Source: Lentzea terrae
GTDB taxonomy: Bacteria; Actinomycetota; Actinomycetes; Mycobacteriales; Pseudonocardiaceae
Assembly: GCF_003265345.1 (NCBI RefSeq)
Contig: NZ_QFWW01000010.1
Location: 40,773 to 104,772, forward strand
Direction of reading: 5' to 3'
DNA: 64,000 nucleotides
Shown here: positions 41,838 through 49,759 of the stretch, in pieces
How positions within the stretch are numbered: position 1 is the stretch's first letter
How the letters are laid out: each line of letters begins with the position of its first letter
Position numbers and translations under genes: made by a program
The notes under the pieces: generated by a model
Told to the model about the DNA's origin: nothing
Databases searched by the model: none
Seen by the model: only the letters and a program-made list of their open reading frames with translations

Positions 41838-42875
41838 TCAGTTCTGGGAACCGGTGCGCGGCGCGGGTCCAGTGCTGGCCCGCACGGTCAGCTCCGGCGT
41901 GAGCAGGACCCGCTCGTCCACCGGCCGCTCCCCGGCTCCGGCCGCCGTGATCCGGCGCATGATCTGCTCGACGGCGACCCGGCCGAGCTCCTGCGCCGAC
42001 CCCGTCACCGAGGTGAGCCGCGGCGCGAACTGCTCGGCGAGCTGCGCCTGGCAGAGCGCGATCACCGACGCGTCCTCGGGCACGATCCGCCCGCTGGAGC
42101 GCAGCAGCGTGAGCAACGGGCCGATCGCGCCTTCGTTCTGCACCACGAACCCGGTGGTCTCCGGCCGGTCGGCGAGGATGCGGGCGAGCGTGCCCGCCGT
42201 GCTTTCGTAGGTGCCGTCGCACGGTCTGTGCACGAACCGCAGGCCGCGCTGCTCCGCCCGTTCGCCGAAGCCGGTGAGCGTGCGTTCGGCGTAGCCCGCG
42301 TGCCGGGTGTAGACACCCGTGCCGTAGCCGATGAACGCGACCTCCCGGTGGCCGAGATCGGCCAGGTGGTCCGCGCACAACGCGCCCGCCTCCGCGAAGT
42401 CGTGGTCCACACAGGACAGTCCGCCGGGATCGTCCGGCAGGCCGATGAGCGCGGCCTGGATCCCGCGCGACTGCAACACCGGGATGCGCTGGTCGTCCAG
42501 CTCGACGTCCATCAGGATCAGGCCGTCGGCCAGGCCGCTGGCTCCTATCCGGCGCACCCCGGCAGGGCCCTCGTCGTTGGTGATCAGCAGGACGTCGTAG
42601 CCGTGCTGCCGGGCGGCGGTGGTGACCGCGATGGCGATCTCCATCATCACCGGGACGTACACGTCGGTGCGCAGCGGCACCATCAGCGCGACGATGTGCG
42701 ATCGCCGCGCGGCCAGGGCCCGCGCGCCGGCGTTGGGGTGGTAGCCGAGCTCCTGCACGGAGCTCTCCACCCGGCGCTTGGTCTCGGCGGAGATCGCGCG
42801 CTTGCCGCTCAGCACGTAGCTCACCGTGCTGGACGACACGCCCGCGTGCCTGGCCACGTCGGCAATGGTCACCAT
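41838..42875 (-). CDS. LacI-family transcriptional regulator
   Basis: 345-residue sugar-responsive regulator. The N-terminal helix-turn-helix (VTIADVARHAGVSSSTVSYVL, residues 2-22) and hinge (SGKRAISAETKRRVESSVQELGY) are followed by a periplasmic-binding-protein-like ligand domain. It sits inside the transporter-hydrolase operon, 6 bp after the second permease gene, so it probably autoregulates the operon. Its recognition helix is almost the same as that of the regulator at 52563, and matching operator candidates lie in front of the binding-protein gene and the GH3 gene. Confidence 0.93.
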   Translation of the reverse strand: MVTIADVARHAGVSSSTVSYVLSGKRAISAETKRRVESSVQELGYHPNAGARALAARRSHIVALMVPLRTDVYVPVMMEIAIAVTTAARQHGYDVLLITNDEGPAGVRRIGASGLADGLILMDVELDDQRIPVLQSRGIQAALIGLPDDPGGLSCVDHDFAEAGALCADHLADLGHREVAFIGYGTGVYTRHAGYAERTLTGFGERAEQRGLRFVHRPCDGTYESTAGTLARILADRPETTGFVVQNEGAIGPLLTLLRSSGRIVPEDASVIALCQAQLAEQFAPRLTSVTGSAQELGRVAVEQIMRRITAAGAGERPVDERVLLTPELTVRASTGPAPRTGSQN

Positions 42876-42881
42876 GAATGT

Positions 42882-43859
42882 TCAGCCCTTGATAGCGCCG
42901 GTCAGGACACCCGTGCGGAAATGCTTCTGCACGAACGGATAAACGATGAGCAACGGAACGAGCGTCAGCACCACCACGGCCATCTGCAGCGCCAGCGGTG
43001 CCGTCTGCGAGAACTGGTCACCGAAGCCGCTGTTGACCGAGCCCGGCATGCCGTTGCCGCGGTTGACGTAGGTGAGGAGCACGTACTGCAACGGCCACTT
43101 CTCGCTGTCCGTGGGCATGTACAACATGACGTTGAAGAACGAGTTCCAGTAGCCGACGCCGTAGAACAGCGCCATCACCGCGGTCACGGCCCGCGAGGTC
43201 GGCAGCACGATCGACCACAGGATCCGCCAGTCCCCCGCGCCGTCGATCCGCGCCGCCTCGATCAGGTCGATCGACGTGCTCGAGTAGAACGCCCGCAGGA
43301 TCAGGATGTTGAAGACCGACACCGCGGTCGGCAGGATCAGCGCCCACCACTCCCCGTAGCCACCGAGCCCGGTGACCACCAGGAACGTCGGGATGAGGCC
43401 GCCGTTGACGAACATCGTGATGATCAGCAGCATCAGGATGAAACGGTGGCCGAGCGACCGCGACCGCGACAGGCCGTAGGCGCACATGACCGAGACCACC
43501 ATCGACACGAGCGTGCCCACCGCCGTGATGCCGAGGCTCACCAGCAACGCGCTGCGCACCGTGGAGTCCGCCAGCATCACCCGGTAAGCCTCGAACGTGA
43601 TGTCGGTCGGCCAGATGACGAGGCCGCCCGCACGGTTGATCGCGGCCTGGGTGGACAGGCTGGTCACCACGATGATCCACAACGGCACCAGCATGACCAG
43701 CATGACCCCGCCCAGGGTGATGCCCTTGGCGGCCTGGCCGGCCACAGTCGGTGGTTCCTCCCAGGCCGGGCGCTCGTTCTTCCGCTTCTGGCGAACCGCT
43801 TGCACCGCAAGAGGTTTCGCGACCGTGTCGCCACTGGTGCGTTCGATTGCGAGTGTCAT
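42882..43859 (-). CDS. Sugar ABC transporter permease (MalG/LplC type)
   Basis: 325-residue inner-membrane subunit with six transmembrane helices. The EAA loop for contact with the ATPase is SSTSIDLIEAARIDGAGDWRIL. The N-terminal ~50 residues are a longer than usual cytoplasmic extension (KRKNERPAWEEPP). ATG at 43859 overlaps the first permease stop by 4 nt (ATGA). It works with the permease at 43856 and the lipoprotein at 44800 to import an oligosaccharide. The C-terminus ends TGAIKG, as usual for the family. Confidence 0.93.
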   Translation of the reverse strand: MTLAIERTSGDTVAKPLAVQAVRQKRKNERPAWEEPPTVAGQAAKGITLGGVMLVMLVPLWIIVVTSLSTQAAINRAGGLVIWPTDITFEAYRVMLADSTVRSALLVSLGITAVGTLVSMVVSVMCAYGLSRSRSLGHRFILMLLIITMFVNGGLIPTFLVVTGLGGYGEWWALILPTAVSVFNILILRAFYSSTSIDLIEAARIDGAGDWRILWSIVLPTSRAVTAVMALFYGVGYWNSFFNVMLYMPTDSEKWPLQYVLLTYVNRGNGMPGSVNSGFGDQFSQTAPLALQMAVVVLTLVPLLIVYPFVQKHFRTGVLTGAIKG

Positions 43860-44803
43860 TTCCGGTACAACCCGTCTTCGCCGAAGGCGTGCGCCAGCTT
43901 GTTCGCACCCCAGATGAGCAACAACGAGATGACGCTCTTGAACAGACCTGCCGCCGCGCCGTAGCTGTAGTCGCCGGTGGCAATGCCGTAGTAGAACGAG
44001 AAGGTGTCCAGCACTTCGGCCGTGTCGTGGCCGACGGCGTTGCGCTGGATGAGGAACTGCTCGAACCCGACGGTCAGCGCGTTGCCCAGACGCAGCACCA
44101 GCATCAGCACGATGACGGCCCGCAGGCCGGGCAGCGTGATGTGCCACAGCCGTCGCCACCGGCCCGCTCCGTCGGCCGCCGCCGCCTCGTAGAGGTCGGT
44201 GTTGATGGCGGCGAGCGCCGCCAGGAACACGATGATCCCCCAACCGGCTTCCTTCCAGATCACCTGCGAGGTGACCAGCAACGCGAAGGTGTCCGGGTTG
44301 GTCATGATGTCCCAGGTACCGATGTCGTTGCTGCGCAGGAACTGGTTGAGAGCGCCGGCGCCGCCGAGCATCTGCTGGAAGATCGTGATCGCCAGCACCC
44401 ACGAGAAGAAGTGCGGCAGGTACACGACCGACTGGAAGAAGTTGCGGATCCGCTGCGACAGCACCGAGTTGAGCAGCAACGCCAGCGCGATCGGGACCGG
44501 GAAGAACAGGATGAGCTGGACGAAGCTCAGGTAGAGCGTGTTCTTCAGCGCTCCCCAGAACAGCGAGTCGCCCAGCAGCCGCTCGAACTGGTAGAGGCCC
44601 GCCCAGGTGCTCTGCCAGACCCCGGCCAGCGGGTCGTACTCCTGGAACGCGGTGGCGAGCCCGAACAACGGCACGTAGTTGAAGACCACCAGGAGGACGA
44701 CCGCGGGCAGCGTCATCAGGATCAGCGACCGGTCACGCCGCAGCCTGATCCGCCAGCTCAGCTTCGCCGGTCGCCCCGCGCGATCTGATCGGAGGGTGGT
44801 CAC
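43856..44803 (-). CDS. Sugar ABC transporter permease (LplB type)
   Basis: About 315-residue inner-membrane subunit with six transmembrane helices, starting after an arginine-rich N-terminus (RIRLRRDRSLILMTLPAVVLL). The EAA loop reads DLYEAAAADGAGRWRRLWHI. The LplB/YtcP type is typically paired with large LipO/LplA binding proteins that capture complex glycans, as here. The GTG at 44803 overlaps the binding-protein stop as GTGA; an upstream ATG at 44845 is possible but would overlap the binding-protein gene further. No ATPase gene is present nearby. Confidence 0.93.
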   Translation of the reverse strand: MTTLRSDRAGRPAKLSWRIRLRRDRSLILMTLPAVVLLVVFNYVPLFGLATAFQEYDPLAGVWQSTWAGLYQFERLLGDSLFWGALKNTLYLSFVQLILFFPVPIALALLLNSVLSQRIRNFFQSVVYLPHFFSWVLAITIFQQMLGGAGALNQFLRSNDIGTWDIMTNPDTFALLVTSQVIWKEAGWGIIVFLAALAAINTDLYEAAAADGAGRWRRLWHITLPGLRAVIVLMLVLRLGNALTVGFEQFLIQRNAVGHDTAEVLDTFSFYYGIATGDYSYGAAAGLFKSVISLLLIWGANKLAHAFGEDGLYRK

Positions 44804-46482
44804 TGTCCCGTACCGTGCTTCTGCAGGACGTTGTCGTTCGTCCACTGGATCAGCCGGTCACCACCGCCGCTGGACTTCCAGTTCGCGACGGAGTCCTTGA
44901 GGTCCTGGATCGACTTCTTGCCGTGGATGACGTCCTTGAGCGTGTCCTCGACGGGCTGCGCGGCCTCGGCCGTGGCCTGTGCCGACGGCATGCTGATGTT
45001 CATGCTCCAGAAGACCGGCTTGGCCATCGCCTTCACGTTGGCGGCCTGCCAGGCGGCGAGGTCCTTGGTGACGATGTCCCCGTTGGGGTTGTTGATGGCG
45101 GCAGGGGCCGAGGCCAGGAACGGGTAGGTCTTCGCCTGGACCTCCTTCTGGCCGGCCTCGGTGGGCGTCGGCACGCCGTCCTTCATCGTGAAGTGGGTGC
45201 CCTCGACGCCGAAGTTGACCATCGTGTACTCGGCCGAGCCGAACGGCGCGGCCAGGTAGTTGGCGACGGACAGCAGTTCCTCGATCTGCTCGGGCTTCAG
45301 GTTGGCGTTGAGATAGCTGACGATGTTGGTGGCCGGGTTCAGGTCGACGCGAGGCGCGCTCTTCCCGTCCGCGGCGAAGAAGTTGAACGCGCCGCGCCGG
45401 AAGTTCGGGTTCGCGGCCTGGCCCGACTGGAGGTCGGCGAGGTTCCACACGCCCAGTCCGCCGCCGGAGATCAGGGTCTTGCCGCTGTAGAACCGGGTGT
45501 TGCCACCGGCGTTGTCGCCCGCCAGCGCGTCGGGGTGGATGTAGCCGGCGACCGCGAGCTTGCGGTGCCAGTCGGCCGCGTCCAGGAACTCCTGCGTCTC
45601 GAACAAGTGAATGAGTTTCCCGTTGTCCACCTTCCACTTCAGCGGTGCGCCGAAGGCGGTGTAGAAGTACCGGTACACGTCGTCGAACGCCCAGACGCCG
45701 CCCTTGGCGTCGGTGAGCTCCTTGCCGAGGTTCATCAGGTCGTCGGCGGACTTCACCTGGTCGGCGGTGATGCCCTTGGCGTCGAGGATGTCGCGTCGGT
45801 ACATGATGGCGCCGGCGACCCCGCAGCCCGTCGCGAACGACGGGATTCCATACAGCTTGTCGCCCCACGCGCCGGCCCGCCACGCGGCGGACGGGATGGC
45901 CGCCAGGTTGGGGTACTTCTTGATGTTGTCGCCGGACAGGTAGGGCGTCAGGTCCGCGAGCTGGTTCCCGACCAGGCCGGCGGTGTTGAAGGCCGGGTTC
46001 CACCAGCCCGGCAGATTGATCCAGTCGGGCAGCTTCTTCGCCGCGGTCATCGTCGGGATGATCGTGTTGTAGTTGTTGCCGTCCGCGGGCTTCATGTCGA
46101 GCGTGACACCCAGGGCCTTGTTCATGGCCTGGTAGAACGAGTTGTCGGCCGGCGGGATGGTGCCCCACAGCGGCGTCACCGCCGAGTACCTGCCGCCCTT
46201 GCCCGGCACGCCGGACACGGTGGCCGGCCTGTTCGCCGGGTAACCGAGGAAGCCGGGGTCCGTCAGCACGTCGGGGCCACCCGCCACGGAGGGGATGTCC
46301 GGCTTGATCGAGGTGTTCGGCACGTAGGCGGGCAGCACGGCTTTCAGCCCGGACTCCGAGTTCACGCCGGCCCGCTGTGGACCGCCCCCGCCGCAGGCCG
46401 ACAGCAGCGGCCCCATCGCGACAAGTCCTGCGGCCGAGACGGCGGCGTTCAGGAAGCTTCTGCGGTTCAACTCGTTGCCCAT
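44800..46482 (-). CDS. Extracellular oligosaccharide-binding lipoprotein of an ABC importer (LplA/LipO type)
   Basis: 560-residue lipoprotein. The N-terminus has an RR-containing signal (NRRSFLNAAVSAAGLVAMG) and a lipobox LLSAC, so Cys is lipidated and the protein is anchored outside the membrane; export may use Tat. The mature part is a large solute-binding fold (GYPANRPATVSGVPGKGG to the C-terminal NVLQKHGTGQ), about 100 residues longer than maltose-type binding proteins, as in the LplA/LipO group. First gene of the operon reaching to 32237. The ATG at 46482 is preceded by a near-consensus promoter and a LacI-type box. Predicted ligand: galactosylated or xylosylated glucan oligosaccharides, inferred from the hydrolases. 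Confidence 0.93.
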   Translation of the reverse strand: MGNELNRRSFLNAAVSAAGLVAMGPLLSACGGGGPQRAGVNSESGLKAVLPAYVPNTSIKPDIPSVAGGPDVLTDPGFLGYPANRPATVSGVPGKGGRYSAVTPLWGTIPPADNSFYQAMNKALGVTLDMKPADGNNYNTIIPTMTAAKKLPDWINLPGWWNPAFNTAGLVGNQLADLTPYLSGDNIKKYPNLAAIPSAAWRAGAWGDKLYGIPSFATGCGVAGAIMYRRDILDAKGITADQVKSADDLMNLGKELTDAKGGVWAFDDVYRYFYTAFGAPLKWKVDNGKLIHLFETQEFLDAADWHRKLAVAGYIHPDALAGDNAGGNTRFYSGKTLISGGGLGVWNLADLQSGQAANPNFRRGAFNFFAADGKSAPRVDLNPATNIVSYLNANLKPEQIEELLSVANYLAAPFGSAEYTMVNFGVEGTHFTMKDGVPTPTEAGQKEVQAKTYPFLASAPAAINNPNGDIVTKDLAAWQAANVKAMAKPVFWSMNISMPSAQATAEAAQPVEDTLKDVIHGKKSIQDLKDSVANWKSSGGGDRLIQWTNDNVLQKHGTGQ

Positions 46483-46513
46483 GGCGGAACCCGATCCTTC
46501 GTCGTCGAAGTGT

Positions 46514-46525
46514 CGAAGCGCTTAA
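46514..46525. promoter_or_regulatory. LacI-type operator candidate at the importer operon promoter
   Basis: CGAAGCGCTTAA matches CGAANCGNTTCG at all but the last two positions and contains the perfect 8-bp palindrome AAGCGCTT. It lies between the promoter (46539-46567, minus strand) and the binding-protein start, at about +7 to +18, an ideal place for repression. Confidence 0.55.
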
Positions 46526-46538
46526 ACAGATGTCGGGC

Positions 46539-46567
46539 AGATTAGTGACGCAGCTCGCATGAAACAA
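46539..46567 (-). promoter_or_regulatory. Sigma-70-type promoter of the importer-hydrolase operon
   Basis: On the minus strand TTGTTT (46562-46567) and TAATCT (46539-46544) are separated by exactly 17 bp, close to the TTGACA/TATAAT consensus. Transcription would start near 46532, about 50 bp before the binding-protein ATG. Confidence 0.6.
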
Positions 46568-46602
46568 GACCGTTGACAGCGGAAACCCAGGCGTGCCACC
46601 GT

Positions 46603-46614
46603 CGAAACGCTTCG
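46603..46614. promoter_or_regulatory. LacI-type operator before GH3
   Basis: CGAAACGCTTCG is a full match to CGAANCGNTTCG, 30 bp before the GH3 GTG start and 78 bp from the divergent importer box. A TTGACA (46573-46578) stands upstream but has no good -10 at 16-18 bp. Likely shared control of GH3 and the importer operon by a LacI protein. Confidence 0.6.
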
Positions 46615-46643
46615 CCGCTAGCTCCGACCTGAGGGGTTACCAC

Positions 46644-49481
46644 GTGGTTTCCGAGTCCGTGTCCGCTGCCGAGCGGCTGCCGTTCCGCGACCCCGCGCTG
46701 TCGTTGCGGAAGCGCATCGACGATCTGCTCGGGCGGCTCACGCTCGACGAGCGGGTCGCGATGCTGCACCAGTACTCCCCTGCCGTGCCGCGGCTCGGCG
46801 TCGCCGCGTTCCGCACCGGGAGCGAGGCGCTGCACGGCGTCTCGTGGCTGGGTGTCGCCACGGTGTTCCCCCAGGCGGTCGGCCTGGGCGCGACCTGGGA
46901 CGAGGAGCTGGTCCGCGAGGTCGCCGAGGCCACCTCGGTCGAGCTGCGGGCGTTCCACTACCACCGCCCGACCGCCGTCGGCACGGGCACCAACAGCCTG
47001 CAGGCGTGGGCGCCGGTGCTGAACCTGCTGCGCGACCCGCGCTGGGGCCGCAACGAGGAGGGCTACTCCGAGGACCCGGTGCACACCGCGCGCCTCGGGG
47101 TCGCGTTCTGCCGCGGTCTGATGGGTGAGCACGACCGCTTCCTGCGCACGGCCCCCGTGCTCAAGCACTTCCTGGCCTACAACAACGAGGACGACCGCTG
47201 CACCACCTCCTCCGGGCTGCGTCCGCGCGTGCTCCAGGAGTACGACCTCGCCGCCTTCCGGCCTGTCGTCGAGTCGGGTGCCGCCACCGGCGCCATGGCC
47301 GGCTACAACCTGGTCAACGGGCGTCCGTGCCACGTCAGTCCGCTCATCGAGACGGAGCTGCGCCGCTGGGCCGAGGCGACCGGCCACGAGCTGTTCGTGG
47401 TGAGCGACGCCGAGGCACCGTCCAACCTGGTCGATCCGGAGCACTACTTCGACGACCACGCCGAGTCCCACGCCACCGCCTTGAAGGCCGGCATCGACAG
47501 CTTCACCGACCACGGCCAGGACAGCGACGTCCCGGTCGGCCGGTTGCGCGAGGCACTGGACCGCGGCCTGATCGACGAGTCCGATGTGGACCGCGCGGTG
47601 CGCAGGCAGCTCGAGATCCGGTTCCGGCTCGGCGAGTTCGACCCCGACCTCGACCCCTACGCCGGCATCGGCCAGGAGGTCATCGACTGCCCGGAGCACC
47701 GTGCGCTCGCGCTGCGGTCCGCGACCGAGTCGGTGGTGCTGCTGCGCAACACCGGCCTGCTGCCGCTCGACGCGGCACGCACCCGGCGGATCGCGGTCAT
47801 CGGCCCGCTCGCCGACACGTTGTGCGAGGACTGGTACAGCGGCACGCTGCCGTACCAGGTCACGGTCGCCGACGGGTTGCAGGCGGTGCTCGGCAACCGC
47901 GACGGCGAGGTGATCGTCGAGGAGGGCGCCGACCGGATCGCACTGCGCTCGCGCACCAGTGGTGAGCTGCTGGGCAAGACCCCGTTCGACGTTTTCGACT
48001 GGGGTCACAGCGTGCTGACCTTCCGGTCGGTCGAGAACGGGCGGTACCTGAGCCTGAAGCGCGAGGACGACTCGCTGGTCGCCGACCAGGCGCAGATCAA
48101 GAGCTGGGACGTCTGCGAAACGTTCCGCCTGGTGCCGGCGGGCGACTCCGTGCTGGTCCAGAACGTGCTGACGGGCCGGTACGCCGTCGTGGATCCCGTC
48201 GACGGCCGGGTGAGCGTCACCGCGGAAACGCCGGAGACCGCCGAACGCTGGGAGCGCGAACTGCTGCGCGACGGCACCGAGGCGGCACTGGCCGCCGCCA
48301 TCTCGGCGGACATCGCGGTCGTCGTGCTCGGCAGCCACCCGCTGATCCACGGCCGCGAGACCGAGGACCGAGCCGGCATCGCGCTTCCCGACGCCCAGGA
48401 GTCGCTGCTGCGCGCCGTCGCGAACGTCCGCAAGGACACCGCCCTGGTCGTCATGAGCAGCTACCCCTACGCCCTGGACTGGGCCGACGAGCACCTGCCC
48501 GCCGTGGTGTGGACCTCCCACGGCGGGCAGGAAACAGGCAGGGCGGTCGCCGCCGTCCTGTTCGGCGAGGCGGAACCGGCCGGGCGGCTGCCGCAGACGT
48601 GGTACCGCGGCGACGACGAGCTGCCGCACCCGCTCGACTACGACGTCATCAAGGCCGGCTGGACGTACCAGTACCACCGGGCCGCGCCGCTGTACCCGTT
48701 CGGGCACGGCCTGTCCTACACCGAGTTCGCCTGCCGCGACCTCGTCCTGTCCTCGGCCACCGTGACCCAGGACGGCGCGGTCGACGTGTCGGTGACGCTG
48801 ACCAACACGGGAGCCCGCGGCGGCAGCGAGGTCGTCCAGCTCTACGTCCGCGCGCTGGACGCCCGCTACGAGGCGCCCCTGCTGCGGCTCGCGGACTTCC
48901 GCAAGGTCCGGCTCGCCGCCGGGGAGAGCCAGGTGCTGGACTTCCGGCTGACTGCCGACCAGCTCGCCCACTGGGACGTCGCGACCGGCGCCTTCACCGT
49001 CGACCCCGGCGGCTACGAGGTGGTCGTCGGCCGGTCCGCCGGAGACGTCGTGCTCACCGCACCGCTGACGGTGACCGGACCGGCCCCGGCCCCACGCGCC
49101 GGTGTCGACCGCCAGGTGCTCGCCGTCGACTTCGACGACTACGAGGGCGTGACGCTCGTCGACGCCACCCGCACGACCGGTGACGCGGTCACGCCGACCG
49201 ACCCCGCCTCGCCGGCGACGCTGTGGTTCCGCTCGGTCGACCTGTCCGGTGCGGTTCAGGTCGAGGCCGACCTCGCCTGCGCTGATCCCGAGGCACGACT
49301 GGAGTTCTGGACCGGCGAGGAACTGCTGGCCGCGATCCCGGTACCGGTCACCGGACACCGCTACACGTGGACGACCGCGTCAGCCGCGCTGGCGGCACCG
49401 GTCGCAGGGGTGCACGACCTGCGGGTGACCTTGCACGGCAGTTTCCGGCTGACCGCCTTCCGGTTCTCGTCGGCCGTCTGA
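46644..49481 (+). CDS. GH3 beta-glucosidase/beta-xylosidase with internal beta-trefoil and C-terminal CBM6-like domain
   Basis: 945-residue cytoplasmic (no signal) exo-glycosidase. The N-domain has GVSWLGVATVFPQ, KHFLAYNNEDDR and nucleophile Asp in VVSDAEAPSN. The second domain begins around ESVVLLRNTGLLPLD and is interrupted by a fascin-like beta-trefoil insert (about 430-545, SVENGRYLSLKREDDS, NVLTGRYAVVDP). The usual FnIII-like domain follows, and then a ~130-residue C-terminal beta-sandwich (DFDDYEGVTLV to LTAFRFSSAV) resembling CBM6. The GTG at 46644 has GAGGGG 7 nt upstream; longer starts would run through the LacI box. It would release glucose or xylose from oligosaccharides brought in by the divergent importer. 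Confidence 0.9.
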   Translation: MVSESVSAAERLPFRDPALSLRKRIDDLLGRLTLDERVAMLHQYSPAVPRLGVAAFRTGSEALHGVSWLGVATVFPQAVGLGATWDEELVREVAEATSVELRAFHYHRPTAVGTGTNSLQAWAPVLNLLRDPRWGRNEEGYSEDPVHTARLGVAFCRGLMGEHDRFLRTAPVLKHFLAYNNEDDRCTTSSGLRPRVLQEYDLAAFRPVVESGAATGAMAGYNLVNGRPCHVSPLIETELRRWAEATGHELFVVSDAEAPSNLVDPEHYFDDHAESHATALKAGIDSFTDHGQDSDVPVGRLREALDRGLIDESDVDRAVRRQLEIRFRLGEFDPDLDPYAGIGQEVIDCPEHRALALRSATESVVLLRNTGLLPLDAARTRRIAVIGPLADTLCEDWYSGTLPYQVTVADGLQAVLGNRDGEVIVEEGADRIALRSRTSGELLGKTPFDVFDWGHSVLTFRSVENGRYLSLKREDDSLVADQAQIKSWDVCETFRLVPAGDSVLVQNVLTGRYAVVDPVDGRVSVTAETPETAERWERELLRDGTEAALAAAISADIAVVVLGSHPLIHGRETEDRAGIALPDAQESLLRAVANVRKDTALVVMSSYPYALDWADEHLPAVVWTSHGGQETGRAVAAVLFGEAEPAGRLPQTWYRGDDELPHPLDYDVIKAGWTYQYHRAAPLYPFGHGLSYTEFACRDLVLSSATVTQDGAVDVSVTLTNTGARGGSEVVQLYVRALDARYEAPLLRLADFRKVRLAAGESQVLDFRLTADQLAHWDVATGAFTVDPGGYEVVVGRSAGDVVLTAPLTVTGPAPAPRAGVDRQVLAVDFDDYEGVTLVDATRTTGDAVTPTDPASPATLWFRSVDLSGAVQVEADLACADPEARLEFWTGEELLAAIPVPVTGHRYTWTTASAALAAPVAGVHDLRVTLHGSFRLTAFRFSSAV

Positions 49482-49740
49482 GACCGGTGGCCCGCCTTCC
49501 GGCGGTGGCGGGCCACCACCTTTGCCGCCAGGCCTGGTTCGGCCTGGCTGAGACCGGTGGCCCGTCGCTGGCGGGAGACGGGCCACCACCCTCCTGCCAA
49601 GCCGCACCACGCCTGGCTCAGACCGGCAGCCCTCCACCGGCGGGGACGAGCCGCCACCTTTGCCACCAGGCCACACCGGGTCTGGCTGAGACCGGTGGCC
49701 CGCCACTGGCGGGAGGCGGGCCACCACCTCTTTCTCCCGC
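49481..49740. repeat. Four tandem ~69-bp repeats, each forming a hairpin
   Basis: Units begin with AGACCGG at 49481, 49551, 49620 and 49689 (spacing 70, 69, 69). The first unit starts on the GH3 stop codon. Units 1 and 4 each contain an 11-bp perfect stem GGTGGCCCGCC / GGCGGGCCACC with a 10-nt loop (49486-49517 and 49694-49725). Unit 2 (49556-49587) has GGTGGCCCGTC / GACGGGCCACC, a compensatory pair change. Unit 3 (49625-49655) is degraded. The array fills the 278-bp gap before the CE7 gene. Attenuator, terminator array or mRNA-stabilising structure are possible. Confidence 0.8.
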
Positions 49741-49759
49741 ATCTCCAAGGAGCGCCTCG

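Noticed and set aside
46573..46578. TTGACA as a -35 for GH3
   Set aside because: No -10-like hexamer is found 16-19 bp downstream, so it is not listed as a promoter on its own.
46542..49358. 938-codon open frame on the minus strand opposite GH3
   Set aside because: It is a shadow of the GH3 gene caused by high GC at third positions. Its composition is low in complexity (Arg, Gly, Val, Ala) and it has no family motifs.
49481..49740. CRISPR array
   Set aside because: The units are adjacent with no unique spacers, the hairpins fill most of each unit, and there are no cas genes in the window.
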